A DNA stretch of 64,000 nt, taken from NCBI GenBank assembly GCA_013397795.1, contig VZTJ01004198.1, positions 1,756,568 to 1,820,567 of the forward strand, written 5' to 3'. Positions within the stretch are counted from its first letter, which is position 1; each line of letters opens with the position of its first letter. The DNA is from Orthonyx spaldingii. Its lineage: Eukaryota; Chordata; Aves; Passeriformes; Orthonychidae. The notes under the pieces were generated by a model. It did not search any database. It had not been told where the DNA came from and worked only from the letters and a program-made list of their open reading frames with translations. Shown here one piece after another: positions 19,477 through 32,400 of the stretch. The translations under genes and the position numbers were made by a program.

Positions 19477-19840
19477 TTTTGGCAAAACATTGTGAAGCAC
19501 AGCTGAGGAATGCTCTATTTTGAAATGGGAAAGGGCAACAGGATGCATCTCTTTTCTAATCTATAAAGGCTGATGTTTGGTGGTTTCTTCCTATTAAAAA
19601 AAACCCATAGAAATGCAGTCCCTGCCCACAACACAGTCAATTCAGTGCTTCATTTTACTTTTTTTCTGCCTCTGAGGCAGATGCATGGGCACAACCATGA
19701 AGAAAACATAGGATTGCTTTGAACAGATGCAGCATCCTCAAGGCAGGGCACACCCTCCTCAATACTTGCAGCTGGTTTAGAGGGCTGGACAAGAAAGGGA
19801 TGTGCTCCAAGTCCCTCAGCTGCCTTCCCCAGCTCTTCTG

Positions 19841-20400
19841 TCACCAGTCTGTCACCTCCTCCCGGCTGCACACCACGCCAGCATCCTCCTCGTGCGAGCA
19901 GTTGTGCGTGCCGACAGCGGCATGGGAGCACTCCAGCAGCGTCCTCTCCTGCCCGGAGCACTGCACATCATCCAGCAGAATGCGGAGGGAGGTCCCTTCC
20001 CCAAATTCTGCCTTCTTGGCGGCCCGCACCACGTAGGGGAAGCCGAGCTGGCGGCACACCACTGCGGCGGCAGGCAAGCTCCAGCCATCGTCGCACACCG
20101 TGCCCCACTCGCCGTCGATGAAAACCTCCACCCTGCCCCGGCCGCGGCCCCGCCGGCCCTGCCGCATCAGCCGCACGGCCCCATTGCCGGGGGGCTGCTT
20201 CTTCCTGCGCTGCTCCCGCTTCTCCCCGCCCTTCCCGGGCTTGGGGGCTCTGCCGCCGGGCAATGCTGTGGTGGGAGTCCTGGTTCGGCTCCCGTCCACG
20301 GCCGGAGTGCGGGGGGTTTTGGGGTCTGGGACGCCTCGCCGTGGGCTCTCGGTCGTGGTCTTCAGCAGGGGACGTGGTGTCGGTGTTTTCATAATGAACT
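19841..20400 (-). CDS. HHIPL1: HHIPL1 exon 9 (linker, SRCR domain, stop)
   Basis: Acceptor CCCAACAG opens KFIMKTPTPRPLLKTTTESP. A Pro/Thr/Arg/Lys-rich linker of about 75 residues follows, then the SRCR domain GRVEVFIDGEWGTVCDDGW, AAVVCRQLGFPYVVRA, LLDDVQCSGQERTLLECSHA, GTHNCSHEEDAGVVCS. Six cysteines fit a group A SRCR domain. The TGA stop is the complement of 19841-19843. The GC-rich antisense frames are shadows. Confidence 0.96.
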
Positions 20401-23400
20401 CTGTTGGGGGAAAAGGCAGAAAACCATGAGTTTGCCACTCTCTGGGCAATGCTTGAAGACAACTGTACGAAACCAGTGCTGATTTTTGACTTATTTAACT
20501 AATTTATTGGAATTTGCCTACTTGGTCCTGTTGAGAAGCAACACTGTTAGTGACCTGGTGTCTCCTCAGTGAAAGATGTCGGCTGCTGTTAGTTAGCACA
20601 GGGGACTGCAGGAGTGAATGCCAACACCCGAGCCTCTCCCGAAAAGGAAGCTCCAAATGGTTTATTGGCAAATGTCAGCCTGCCCCTTAAAGGGTAGGTG
20701 CTGGAGTTTCACAGTCAGGAGAGAAGCTCTTCACCGCATCCTGGTGAAGAGCTGCCGAAATTGTTTTACAGACCGGCACTATTTCTGCTCTTCTCTGCAT
20801 TATTAAGGATTGGATCGTTACCAGAGGAGAGCGTGGCCTCCCCACTGGGCCAGATGCTTTATTCAGAGGAGCTGAAATCAGGAACATTCAAAATCAATTC
20901 TCTCTGGCAACTGGAATGTGCAAGAGGAATGGAGTTGCCAGGACAACACATAAAACAGGATTTGGGGTTGGGTTTGTTCTTCCTTATGAAAAAAAAAAGA
21001 AAAAAAATAAAAGAGCCTTGAACTCTGAAGAGATGAAAATGCTTTGCTGTCACAGTTTCCAGGCATTACTGGACTTGCTTATTCACATGTGCTTTAATTT
21101 TAGCTTAAAAATAAGTTTGAGTTTGCCAGAAGGAAGCAATTCAGAATTTCACGGAATAACATTCAACAGAGCTGGGACAGTGTCACAGACATTTGCAAAG
21201 ACATCATGACTTCTTGAATTATATCCCAGATTTATCCATTCTCATTCATCATTTGCTTTGTAGTACAGAGAGGAGGAAAAAATATCACTGTCTTATTTGT
21301 GCTTAATATCTACTGCCCCCAAAAGACAAACCCTTGCAGTGGTCCATGTTTTTCCAAATAATGCTCTTTGAAAAGGAATTGTGTTCATGACACGAAAATA
21401 TTTCCTTTCTTTGAAAGCTGAGGTTCTGAAGGCAAGAAAAGATTTGAAGGCCTTACCTGTGCACAGCTCATTTGCTGGAGCCTGATCTGGCAAAGCACTT
21501 TAAAACCCTGGAACTCATAGAATACTGTGTAGGACTGTATGAAAGCTAATGGTCACCTGGGAGTGCTTTTCACCTCACTGGATCAAGTGGTCATTATACA
21601 ATACTCTTTGTTAAACTGTTGATTAAATATACTTCTAAAAAATCCACTCATAGCTAATACAAGGCACATGCCATGGTGATTCTGTTACATTCAGACTAAA
21701 TAATAACCAAAACAATAAATATTTACAGCTACACATCCTTGTTTGCATGCTTCTGAATCAAAATGGTCGTGTTTATTTTTCAACAAAAAGTGAGTGTAGT
21801 TCTTGAGACACTTGGTAGAATCTCTCCCACTGTTTCTAAGTTTTAATTTATGGGGAAAACTACCTTGTAAACAAGCCCTAAAGATTTAATTATATGTATA
21901 GTTTAAAAATCTGGACTTTGGACTTGCATAGAGAATAAGGCAAAAGCAGAAACAGAGACAAAAATGGTTGAACATGAAGCAAGTTACTAATGTTTGAAAA
22001 CTGCCTGCACAGCTAGGAAAGGGGAACATCTCTGAAGAGTACTCAGGCATGTCAGCAGTCAATAATTAGTCTTAGAGTTTGTTCCACCTTAAAGACTCAG
22101 TGTTGCAAGGTGCTGAGTGCCCTCATTATTCCCTGAAGCCAAAGCTGTAAGCGCTGTTAGTGACTCAAATGCAGTGTAATGTGATTAATGTAATTAAAAA
22201 TTAAATAAAAGTATCCTGACTTTAGAGTTTCTACAGTACAACTAACTTTGTGACAAAGTTCATGGACTATGCTGAGTTGCAAGGGAAGCTGTTAGGGTGC
22301 TGCCTAGGTACATACATGTGTAAATTATATGCACAGGGAAAAGAACAGTGATACTGCCTAATCTACTTCTGAGATCCTAATATTGTTTAGATTTTTGCCC
22401 CTCACATATATAGTACTTGGCTTGCTGCAGATGCAGCTCCACCACTGACTACTCCAGCTTTAGCAGCACAATTCTTCATGCTGCATGAAGCAATCAAAAA
22501 GCCCTGGAGGGTTTAGGTAAGCCAAAAGTTCACCTCAGTGTGTGATCACTGATTCGTTTGGGAGCATTTTCTCATCCCATATTTTCTCACTTTCAACTAA
22601 CAATGACTCAGCCCTCATCTTGCTCAATGAGCTGCTTCCCAACCCTTTACCCATCATAACCTTCCCACTACTACTGCAAAAAATCACTTGTCACTGAAAA
22701 AGCACCATTGAGCACAGGGTCTCTGGACAGGAACAGTTACAGGGAAACCAAGCTGTTGGTAATGCAATGTGTACAACGTAGCATGAAAAAGGGAAAATGT
22801 ACAGGGCCAGAAACTACACAGCAAATTGCACATGGCCAGGAAAGGGAAAATACGACTTATTTGAACCAACTCTTCAGATCCAAAGCAGCTGGAAAGATTT
22901 CATTTTGAGGATACCCTGAAGAGTGAAGTTCTGGGTGGTCTCCACACATGTGGACAGATAGTGCAAGGCTGGAGCTTGTATCTACTGCCAGCTAACCAGC
23001 AATAAACAGCAAGAGTTGCACTCACTCTCCTTTGGCACAAATGGGATGCGCTTGCTTTTGACTTTCACTGGTGATGGCTCAACTCGGCATTTTCCTGGTG
23101 GTGCTCTCCTTGAAAAAAAGGGACACATACACTGCACAATTAATTCCTTTCCTCTGGCATCGCAACACTTTGCTTCCCATTGCTTTTCTAAGAACATAAT
23201 GCTTATTGGGGGAAAAAAAAAAGTCTGTTTAAATGATGCAACTAATCTCTTACAGTAGAAAACATAACTACACAATCACAGATCACCATTGATGGAAGTC
23301 CAAATATTCACAAGGCAGTGGAGTCCTCTGGCTGTGTTTTCAGTTGCCACTATTGCAGTAATTAAGGAAATAAAACATTGGCAGGTTCAAGCACTACAGA

Positions 23401-26400
23401 AAGATTGATCAAACTGAAAATAAAAATTACAAAACTAAACAGTATATGTTGAACATCTGACACAAAGGTCATGTGTATGCAAGATTTCAGACTGTTTTCA
23501 CGGAAGCAAAATAACACACAATTATTCATACAGAAAGCCCAAACAAATGTAGTGCCAAAAATGCATTAGTTTCAGAAAAGAACTCTATGTGTCTCCTCCA
23601 GAGGCTCTCTCTTAGAATGGTGCATTATATTGACACAATTTGTTTGCCATAGAGGTGCACCTCATTTCTGGGAAGTCACATCCAGTTCATCATTCCTTTT
23701 TCCTATGACGGCTGTCTTGTTAATCCTCAAACTTCTTCAGAGGTTTTCAAGTTGGTTCAAAAATGCATGATGTTTGCATTTGGAGGGTATAACTCCTGTG
23801 CCATTAGGATTGCTTGCATTTGTATTTCTGTGGAAGGCAGAGAGCTTCTCTCTCAACTATCTACAAAATGATGTTCCCTACTTTTATGAATTTTCCAATG
23901 ACTTTTTTCTGTACTCTGAACATGAACGAAACTTCTTAAACTTAAACTTATGACTTGTGTTTGACTTCTGCTTTCTTTATTTTTGCAAATGTTGCGTAAT
24001 ACCAGCTTCTTAATACATAGTTTACAGGAACTCTTCCATTGCATTAGATAATGGAAAATGCTCCTGACAGACGGGAGTTGGAGGAAACACATGACAGATC
24101 TGGGGGTTCTTTAACTTTGGGGACTGGTTTCGACATAAGACTAGACAAGTGGTTTGGTTCAAAATGCTCAGATAGCTAAAGATGTAAATTTAATCCATTA
24201 AAAAAAAAAAGCTACAAAAATCTCACTCCCTGTTTCTGGCTGAAAGTAGCTTGGTGTTTGGCCAATAATAGTAACACTTAAAAAACAGGAAGATGGAAAA
24301 AACAGCTGTAAGTCTTCCCATAAAACACAGCTATTTCCCGCCTTGCCCAGTCTCAGATACAGGCATGTGGAATCCAGGAGGTGTAACGTTGGTCCTCTTT
24401 TCTTGTCCAATCCATATTGCTCTTTGAAACACTAAAAAGAATGTACATTTTGATATTAACTTCTGGTTTGCCCAAGAAAGCACTGCAGGTCATGCTGGTC
24501 CAGCTTTGGCTGCAGTGGTCAGGGGACACAGGGCTCTTGTGGGAGATGAAAAAAAGCGATGGAAAGGAATTCAGAATAAATGCCTTGAGAAAAACTGCCT
24601 CCTTTTGGGCAGGAATCTAGAGAAACTTTGCCAAAGAAAGACAAGCCACCCATAAAACACTCCTTTAGCATTCAGGAAATCTCCCAACCCACATAACACC
24701 AACAGGCCACATAACAAGTTGGCACCAGGCAGTGTAGGTCCCCATGACTGCAGCAGCAAAGCAGACCCACTATGAGTTGCTCCAGATGTTCCTTGATCAG
24801 CCTTCCCAGAAGAGAGAAGAGTTAATTAGTCAGGCAACTAATCACTAAAGATCACTCATCACATCCCCACCATCACACATCCCATCCACACCATCCAAGC
24901 CAGGACTCACTGCACCACCACCGGTCTTTTACCAAGAACATCTCATACCTGGACGTGTCCACCACTTTGTACACCACTCCATTGGGAGCTGTGGCACTTG
25001 GTACACCAGTAGACATGAAGTACAATTCCCCTGGGAAAAAAAAAAGCCAGACACAGCCATGAAAACTGTCCATTGAGTTTCTGTCCTGTACAGCATAAAG
25101 GTGTTAACTCTGCATTACAGGTCTGAGAGCTCCTCTGCAGCCCATTGGCATAAAATACTCTTAGTGAGTGGGAGCTTTTACAAATTGCCTTGAAATAGTA
25201 TTTGGACAAATTTCCATTGCAGGTTCACCTGACCAGACTTTACTTGTCATCTCATTATGATCTCTGTCCTTTGACTTCCCTAATGTAAAACACTCAAACC
25301 CTGAATTACCTTTGTTGAAATGAAATTAAAGGAAATTAAGAAAGTTCACTGTCTTCTGCACATCTGGATGAAGCACTCCTTTGGGGTGAACTACAGGAGA
25401 ACAAGATTTTGCTTTTGCTTTCTCTAGCTCACTCACAGAGTGAGACATATCTCACACAAAAGGCAATTGATTCATCACAGCTCTGTCAGGTCACATGTAC
25501 AGGGCTCAACCTTCAACCAAACAATGTCCATCACCATTAATTTGACTTATTATCTCTTAACTGCATTTCTATCCTTCTTCTGCTGTTGTGCAGGGGAGAC
25601 TGGGATAAACAGTCCTTCTGGCACTCTCCTCTTTTGACAGTTCAAGTGCTTGAGCGGTGCAACAAAAAGGATGAGAGAGAAAAAATAAATTTGCAGTATT
25701 AAAAAAAAATTAGAAAAAGTGGCAATATAGACTTCCTTAGTAAGGAAGATTCCTTTGGGTGTCCTGTGGGTAATCCAAGGGGAAGAGGGAAAGGAACAGA
25801 GAGGTCAGAGTGAGAAAAGGAATGTGTGGGCAGTTGGGGAAAGCTGGGGCTGAGCCTCTCTCTTCCTACCTGCTCTGCTGTGCTGCCCTGGGCTGAGCTC
25901 CTCCAGATAATCCCAGGGAAGAAACCTTTGGTTACCCCTGGCTGGTTTCCTCCTTTTTCTGGTGAGCTTCATTAAGGACAGGCCAGAGGCAGCCTTGGTC
26001 CAGATGGGGATGGGAAACACCCGGCACTGAGATTTGTGGTAACGTGTGCTTTGCATCCTGCCCCTCTTTCCTGGAAGTTATCAGGCAGGAGTATGGATGC
26101 TCGGGCCATGAAGCACACAGGCTACATACACATGACCCACAGACAGGACACAGTGCCTAGGGTGTCCCTGACATGTTCCACTGGCAGGGATGGGGCTGGT
26201 GGATGTGTAATTAGCCAAAAATAGAGATCTCCCCACCACATACACACATCCACTGCACCAGGTAGATTAACATTCATCAGAGCAACAACCCCAAAACTTA
26301 AATGCTTCCGTGAAGAAGACCTTGTTAAAACAAACTGCGTGGCAGACTTGTAAAAAATGAGATTCCCAGCACACAAAAAAGGTGCAAGAGAAGACTGTTC

Positions 26401-29400
26401 ACTGCAGATAAGGCAACCTGACTACACCCTTATCAACGGATTTCTTTCCATCACTATAAAGCAAACACAAGGCAATTAACCACCTCTGGAAAGACACTCC
26501 AGCTCAAAACTCCACTCAGCTCTATCATACTTACGCAAAGCACAGCTCAGGGCAAAAAAGGTGGCACCATTTCACCCCTGCTTTGTCCAGACTCCGTTGA
26601 CAAGCACAGGATGAGGGAGATCATCCTCACGTGCATGAGCATGGGCTGCAATCAACAGCTGGATATTGCATTTGACATAAAGCTGATCTGAACTAAGTTA
26701 TTTGATTTTAGGGTAAGATATCCATCTCACTACAGCACTGTGAAATAGCTCTAAATTCCATGAATATTAACCATTAAAGAAAATGGGATTTAAACTCTAA
26801 AAAAAAAGTCAAACTTTAAGCTAATACTTAACTTGGAGGATTTGCATTTACATGATAAAATTTGCATTTATATGATTTGTGCAGCATCCAAATTTGACAT
26901 AATCTGCAGGAAAAACCAGATGTTTAAAAGCTGGGGCATTCTGGAAGCAGGTGCTTGTGACCATGAGCCAGGACCTCCCTGGAACAGGGCGGAACACGAC
27001 TCCTGCATTGCTGGGTCGCACATGAAGCTCCTTAGCAATGGTGCTGAACATTGTGGGTGGCTCATCCTCTTCCCACCCCCAGCCAGGGGCTACATGGACT
27101 GCACTTTCTGCAACACCCTCATACAAACAACAGGAGACACCACCAGCTTTCACCCCGGGACTCTTTATTTCCTCCTCTTCAGATCGCAGCAGCTCCCTTC
27201 TAGAAAGCAAAATGTCTCCAGTCATGAAAACACAGCAAAGCTCCACTGACTGTATCCCTCAGTCCTATGCAAGGCAAAATCCCAGCTGGCACTAATAAAA
27301 TATGGACTTAAGCAGCCTTTTGCTGACGCCTCACTCAAGACAACATTCATTCTGCTTCACCTTGAGAGGTACAAATACCCCAGCCCAGGATGAGCAGATA
27401 CATAACTGCTGTTCAGGACATCTGCTTCCCTGTATCCATTAATAATGCCCACAGCCTTCTTGACTAGACAAGAATATAGACTTGCTCTCCCTTGGGTATC
27501 AGCTTCTCAGGTTCCCAGGGCCTGCATTCCCCACGGCATGGCACTGTGAAGAATAAGGTTTCTTTTCTAAGCTTTGTTTTATACTATTAGCCCCTCTCTG
27601 CTCCCTGTTCTCCAGAGGGGAGGTGTGAGGGCAGCAACACATCCAGATTCAATCCCAAGGGAACTGACTCTCCAACTCCCACTGCAGGCACTCTGTGGCA
27701 CACAGACCTCAAAACTAGCATTGTAACTTTGGTTTGATATTTGGGAGATGCTGGGAATCTCACCCACTGGCATTTCAAAGACTGACAGACTCATGCTCTG
27801 CCTCCCCACTACCCACTGCCTGTCAGGAACCCTCTCTGATCCCTTTTCTGGTGTTTTAGTCTGAAGAGAAACCACAAACATGCCATTCAGCGTGACACAA
27901 AGTTAAAAGATTACCTGCTTCATCTTCAGCGAAGGAGATGATGTATTGGTAATAGTTATTGATAAGGCCAGGGAACATGCACGTTTGTCCCGTCCCCATG
28001 CAGATTTCACTGTACTGCCACTCTCCAGTAGCATGATCCTCCTTCAAAGACATCAAGCGTCTGCAAGACAAAAGAACAATTCCACAACCTGACCCAGATG
28101 GTTTATGAATATTAGCGTGGATACCTGAAAGGATATTTAATGTTTCCTACCCACACTAGCTGCAATAGGAACTGCAGCTTCTCTGAAAAGTGAGGGATTG
28201 TTAATATCAACCCAAATGTATTGTACACCCTGCAACCCCTTGTCTTTCAAGGGCAACACAAGCACATGAAAAAACAAGAGGGGAGGGTTGAAGGGCTATC
28301 AGACAATCTGTGGGGTGATTTTGGCTGCAGGTACAACTTAGTGTATGTCCTAAATGTTTACTTACCCACTCATAAAATCACCAAATATGTACAGGCCATT
28401 CAGGTTTGGAGACTCACAACCTCGATAGACATAGCCTCCTGTAACAGATTTCCCCATTTTGTGTGGGTATGCGTAAATCGGAAGCACGTCGTCTGTAGGG
28501 CAGAAAAGATCTGTGACTTGTTTTGCACACGCTGCAGAACAGGTCTTTATCTAGATTGTTCTGAGACTGGCAGAGCACAATCAGGTTCACCTGAGCATCT
28601 TTTATTTAAATGAAGTGCCGATGGAGTTGTATTTAGTTTGATTTTCACCTTTGAAGAGCCACATTTGACAGCCCTGCCCCTCACCAAGACACCTCAGCAT
28701 TCTCCTGAGCCCTTCTCCTCCCACTGCAATCCATTTCTGTTAGTGCCACTTCTGTCACATTTCTACAGTGCCTGTCTGGTTTAGCTACAAATTCACAGGT
28801 TACTCCTAGAGTCACTGCACCCATGCAGGAAATGTTTGCCCAATGCAGCTTTGTTTAGGTGGTGAAAGGAAAAAAAGAAATGGGTAACTCCAGACTGCAG
28901 GCACTGATGAAAAGATATGTCAGATGTCAGCACAAATAGCTTCTGTTCCTCTGAGATGGAGAAGCAACTTGAAAGGGCCATCAAATATTTATGGGATGGC
29001 ACAGGCATGAATGATGTAGTACTGGCATATTCATTGTGAAATGTAAGTTAAACATAAGACAAATGTAAATCAGAGAGAGCTGTCCTGATTTTGAGGGTCT
29101 CCATTAGGTGTTTCCTCCCTTTGTTTTTTAAATTCCTGGCTCACAGGTACCTCATGGTACCCTCTCCTCCTCATCCTCACAGTCTTTCTCCCTGCCCATG
29201 TAGCAGATGCTGCGAGTAGCAAACCCAGCAGCTCTGCCAGCAAGGAATTTGCACCAAGGGAATTTCATCTAAAGCAGGTGTTTTCTACACTTCAGCTGTA
29301 CTTATCATTCTAAAGGGGCTGTGACATTTCACTGCTCTAACAAAAGGGTCTCTAAAGTCATCAAAAACTGCTCTGAATCCCTGGAGACCTCAGTAAAGTG

Positions 29401-32400
29401 TCTGCCATGAATGCTCATGTGGGTACTGTCACACAGGAGAGCACTAAATGAGTCTCTGAACAACTGCTTCAGCAAAGGGAGGGCAAAAATCTGTTCCCTG
29501 CTCTTGACATTTTTATAAAAAAATACTTAATCACTCTCATTGTACTTAGAGCTAAGTTAATAAAAGAAAGGAATTTAAACTGAGTTAATAATAGGAAGAA
29601 AATTAAACAACAACACACAGCACATAGAAGAGAAAAGAATCAGAATCTCTAATCTCAATCTCTAGATTGCTAATGCAAATCAGTGCCAGCCCACTCCAGT
29701 GCCCCTCTGGATCCCTGGGAAGAGGTTCCAGCACAAGACATGGTCCACATCAGCCCTTGCAATTCAATATGTTCTGACTTCACATGTGCACTGGAATTTA
29801 GCCAGCCAGCAAATACCCTCAATCCAGTTTTCAACAGTTTAAAGAAATGAAAATAAAATGAGGTTTTCCTTTTTGGCATAGCTAAAAGAAACAATAATTC
29901 ACCTTACATGGTAACTTGCAGGAGTTACCTGCAAAGCAGGCAGTGTGCATAAGGGTTGATCAGTCGATGTTTCTCTCTCTTTTTTTAAAATAAGGACACT
30001 ACTCGTGAGTTATGGAGAAATATACAATTCCTCTAAATTTTTCTTGCTCCTGCAAATAGCTTATTTTATGTGCTAAAGACGAAATTGTCCCTCTAAATGA
30101 CAGGATCACCAGGTAATTTCACTAACAACACCGATTGCCTAGAAAAACAATAGCTGGCATGTTTTTACTTTCCTCCTAACTCAGAAACGGTAACACTTGT
30201 ACTTTCAGTATTTATGCCCAAGCCAGTTCCCTTCTAGACTGAGACAGTAGAGATTTACATCTCAAAAAGGTGTGTTTACCACCAAGCAGCCAGGCTTTGA
30301 AGGCAGGAATTAAAAATCAGAGCACATCTATTTACCCAATGAAGAATTGGTGCAAAGCTTTTTATCGTAACAGCTGAACCCTTCCCTCGCCCTCCAGCCG
30401 TAATTTTTCCCTTTCTCAACGATGTCGACTTCTTCATATTTATTCTGCCCCACATCTCCACAGAAGAGCCGCCCTTTCCCCTCCTTGGTGTGAGGGTCCC
30501 CCCTGTCGAAGGAGCAGCGCCACATGTTTCTCACTCCGTAGGCGTAGACCTCGGGGCGGGCCGTGGGGTCGCTGATGAAAGGGTTGTCGGGAGGGATTCG
30601 GTACAGGGGCCCGCGGTCGTTGTTGTTCACATCAATCCGCAGCACTTTGCCCAGCAGGGCTGATCTGTATAGGGAGAAGAAATGAAAAAGAGAAAGAAAT
30701 AAGACTAGACCTTAGTAAAATATCAGAGATGAGGGGTTTGGAAAACCTAGGGTTTCATTCTAGGGTTTCAATCTAGGGTTTCATTCTTTCTGTTTTGGAA
30801 AAGACTACTCTTTGAATACCTCTGAGAAAACAACCATTTCAAGATAATTTCATTTCCCCCGAACAGTCTTCAGGTGGCTGGCATTGGTTTCACACACCCT
30901 GCTGCCCTGCAGACACATGCTGGGAGCTTGGAGCTGCCTTAGGGATGGACTCGCTCTTACTTGTTCTGGGCATTTCCAAAGGTGCCAAAAGGATCCCCAG
31001 CCATGCCTCCGTCTCCAGTAAAGATATAGAGATACTCATCATCTCCAAAGAGCAGCTCTCCTCCATTATGGTTGGAAGCAGGTTCTTCTATTTCAAGGAT
31101 TATCCTAAGTGAAAGCAGGGAGAAAGCAATTACCTACTGCACAAGTACTAAGCAAAGGGCAGAACAACATCATGCCAATGTTGTTCTTGACAGACGGAAG
31201 CAGCTACAGATTGGTTTTGACACAAGTTCCTCCATATCCATGTTACTGATTTTTTCTTGAGCATAGCTGATTTTCTAACCTTAAATAGTTTCAACATATT
31301 TTCCAGATTACAGAAACACCAAATTGTGTAATATGGAAAGTCTGGGAAATCATATGATAAAATATACTTTTAATTACTTAAACTTTTCCTCAGATTCTTT
31401 CTTCCTCCTTGTTAAACTTCTTTTTTATTTTTCATTATATTTTATTAAAGAAAAGGCATCTGAGCTTATAACCAATTGGAAACTGTAAGAGAAAGGACTC
31501 CAGTCCATCTGTGCATCTGTACAGCTTTTGGCAAATCCTGACAGGCGCTTTCAAGGAGAACATAAAACTTTTCAAACGTTAAGGAATAGTTAAATTCTTA
31601 AAGAGAGAAGAATCCTTAAATGATAATGATACACTCAGGACCTTATGAGTTTAAAGAGCAGTTAAAAGCAGCCACACCAACAAACTGACATTTTGACAAA
31701 GGTTATTCAAAGTAGTACCAACAATATTTACCTTATTTTTAACCGCAAACTCTCTATTTATTTTATGCACCTGGAATCCCGTCCATAGCAAGAAAAGGTA
31801 AAATACATAAAGGACAACTTTATGGAATGGTAAAGACATAAATACGTGCAGTGGAGGTTCCCAGGTATAACAACTGAAGTTTATTTTACTCCAGCTTCTA
31901 AAAGAGTCCAGATTTCGTGCTGGCAGTGCATCTTAATAGCTACGAAAGCAAATTATAATATTTACTTACACCACCTCATTATTAGACAGGTTTTTTCCCC
32001 TTCTGAAATGCTGATGGTTATTGTGAGTCGTGGGAAGGAACCCAACTATGAAGTTATTGTCACCTCCTGTTAAATGTCAGCACCTCTGTGATAAGGTAAC
32101 TGTGCAAGAGTGCACAGGCTCCATCTGGCAGAAGGAGTGAGGGAGGATCCTGTACGGACACAAAGGTGAATCTTCCTCAGCCTCCCAAAGAAGATGGAAA
32201 AAACCAAAATGCATTGAGCAAGTGTCTGAGGATAAACAGACACACGCCTTTGTGCCGAGACAACGCACACCACATGTCAGCCCGAGCTCCCTCTTGGGCA
32301 GCAGCTCAGGATGAAGTCAGTGGGACCTGTGCCTACACAAGCACGAGAGGACCACAATTTTGTTTTCTTAAGCTTTTGCCGTACTAACCATAAGCTAAGT

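Noticed and set aside
19802..20482. Plus-strand open frame of 226 codons
   Set aside because: It is antisense to the GC-rich last exon of HHIPL1, whose SRCR cysteines are clearly on the minus strand.
26833..27249. Overlapping frames of 138 (plus) and 132 (minus) codons
   Set aside because: Both strands are open over the same bases, with no domain, no splice context and no family resemblance; they lie in an HHIPL1 intron.
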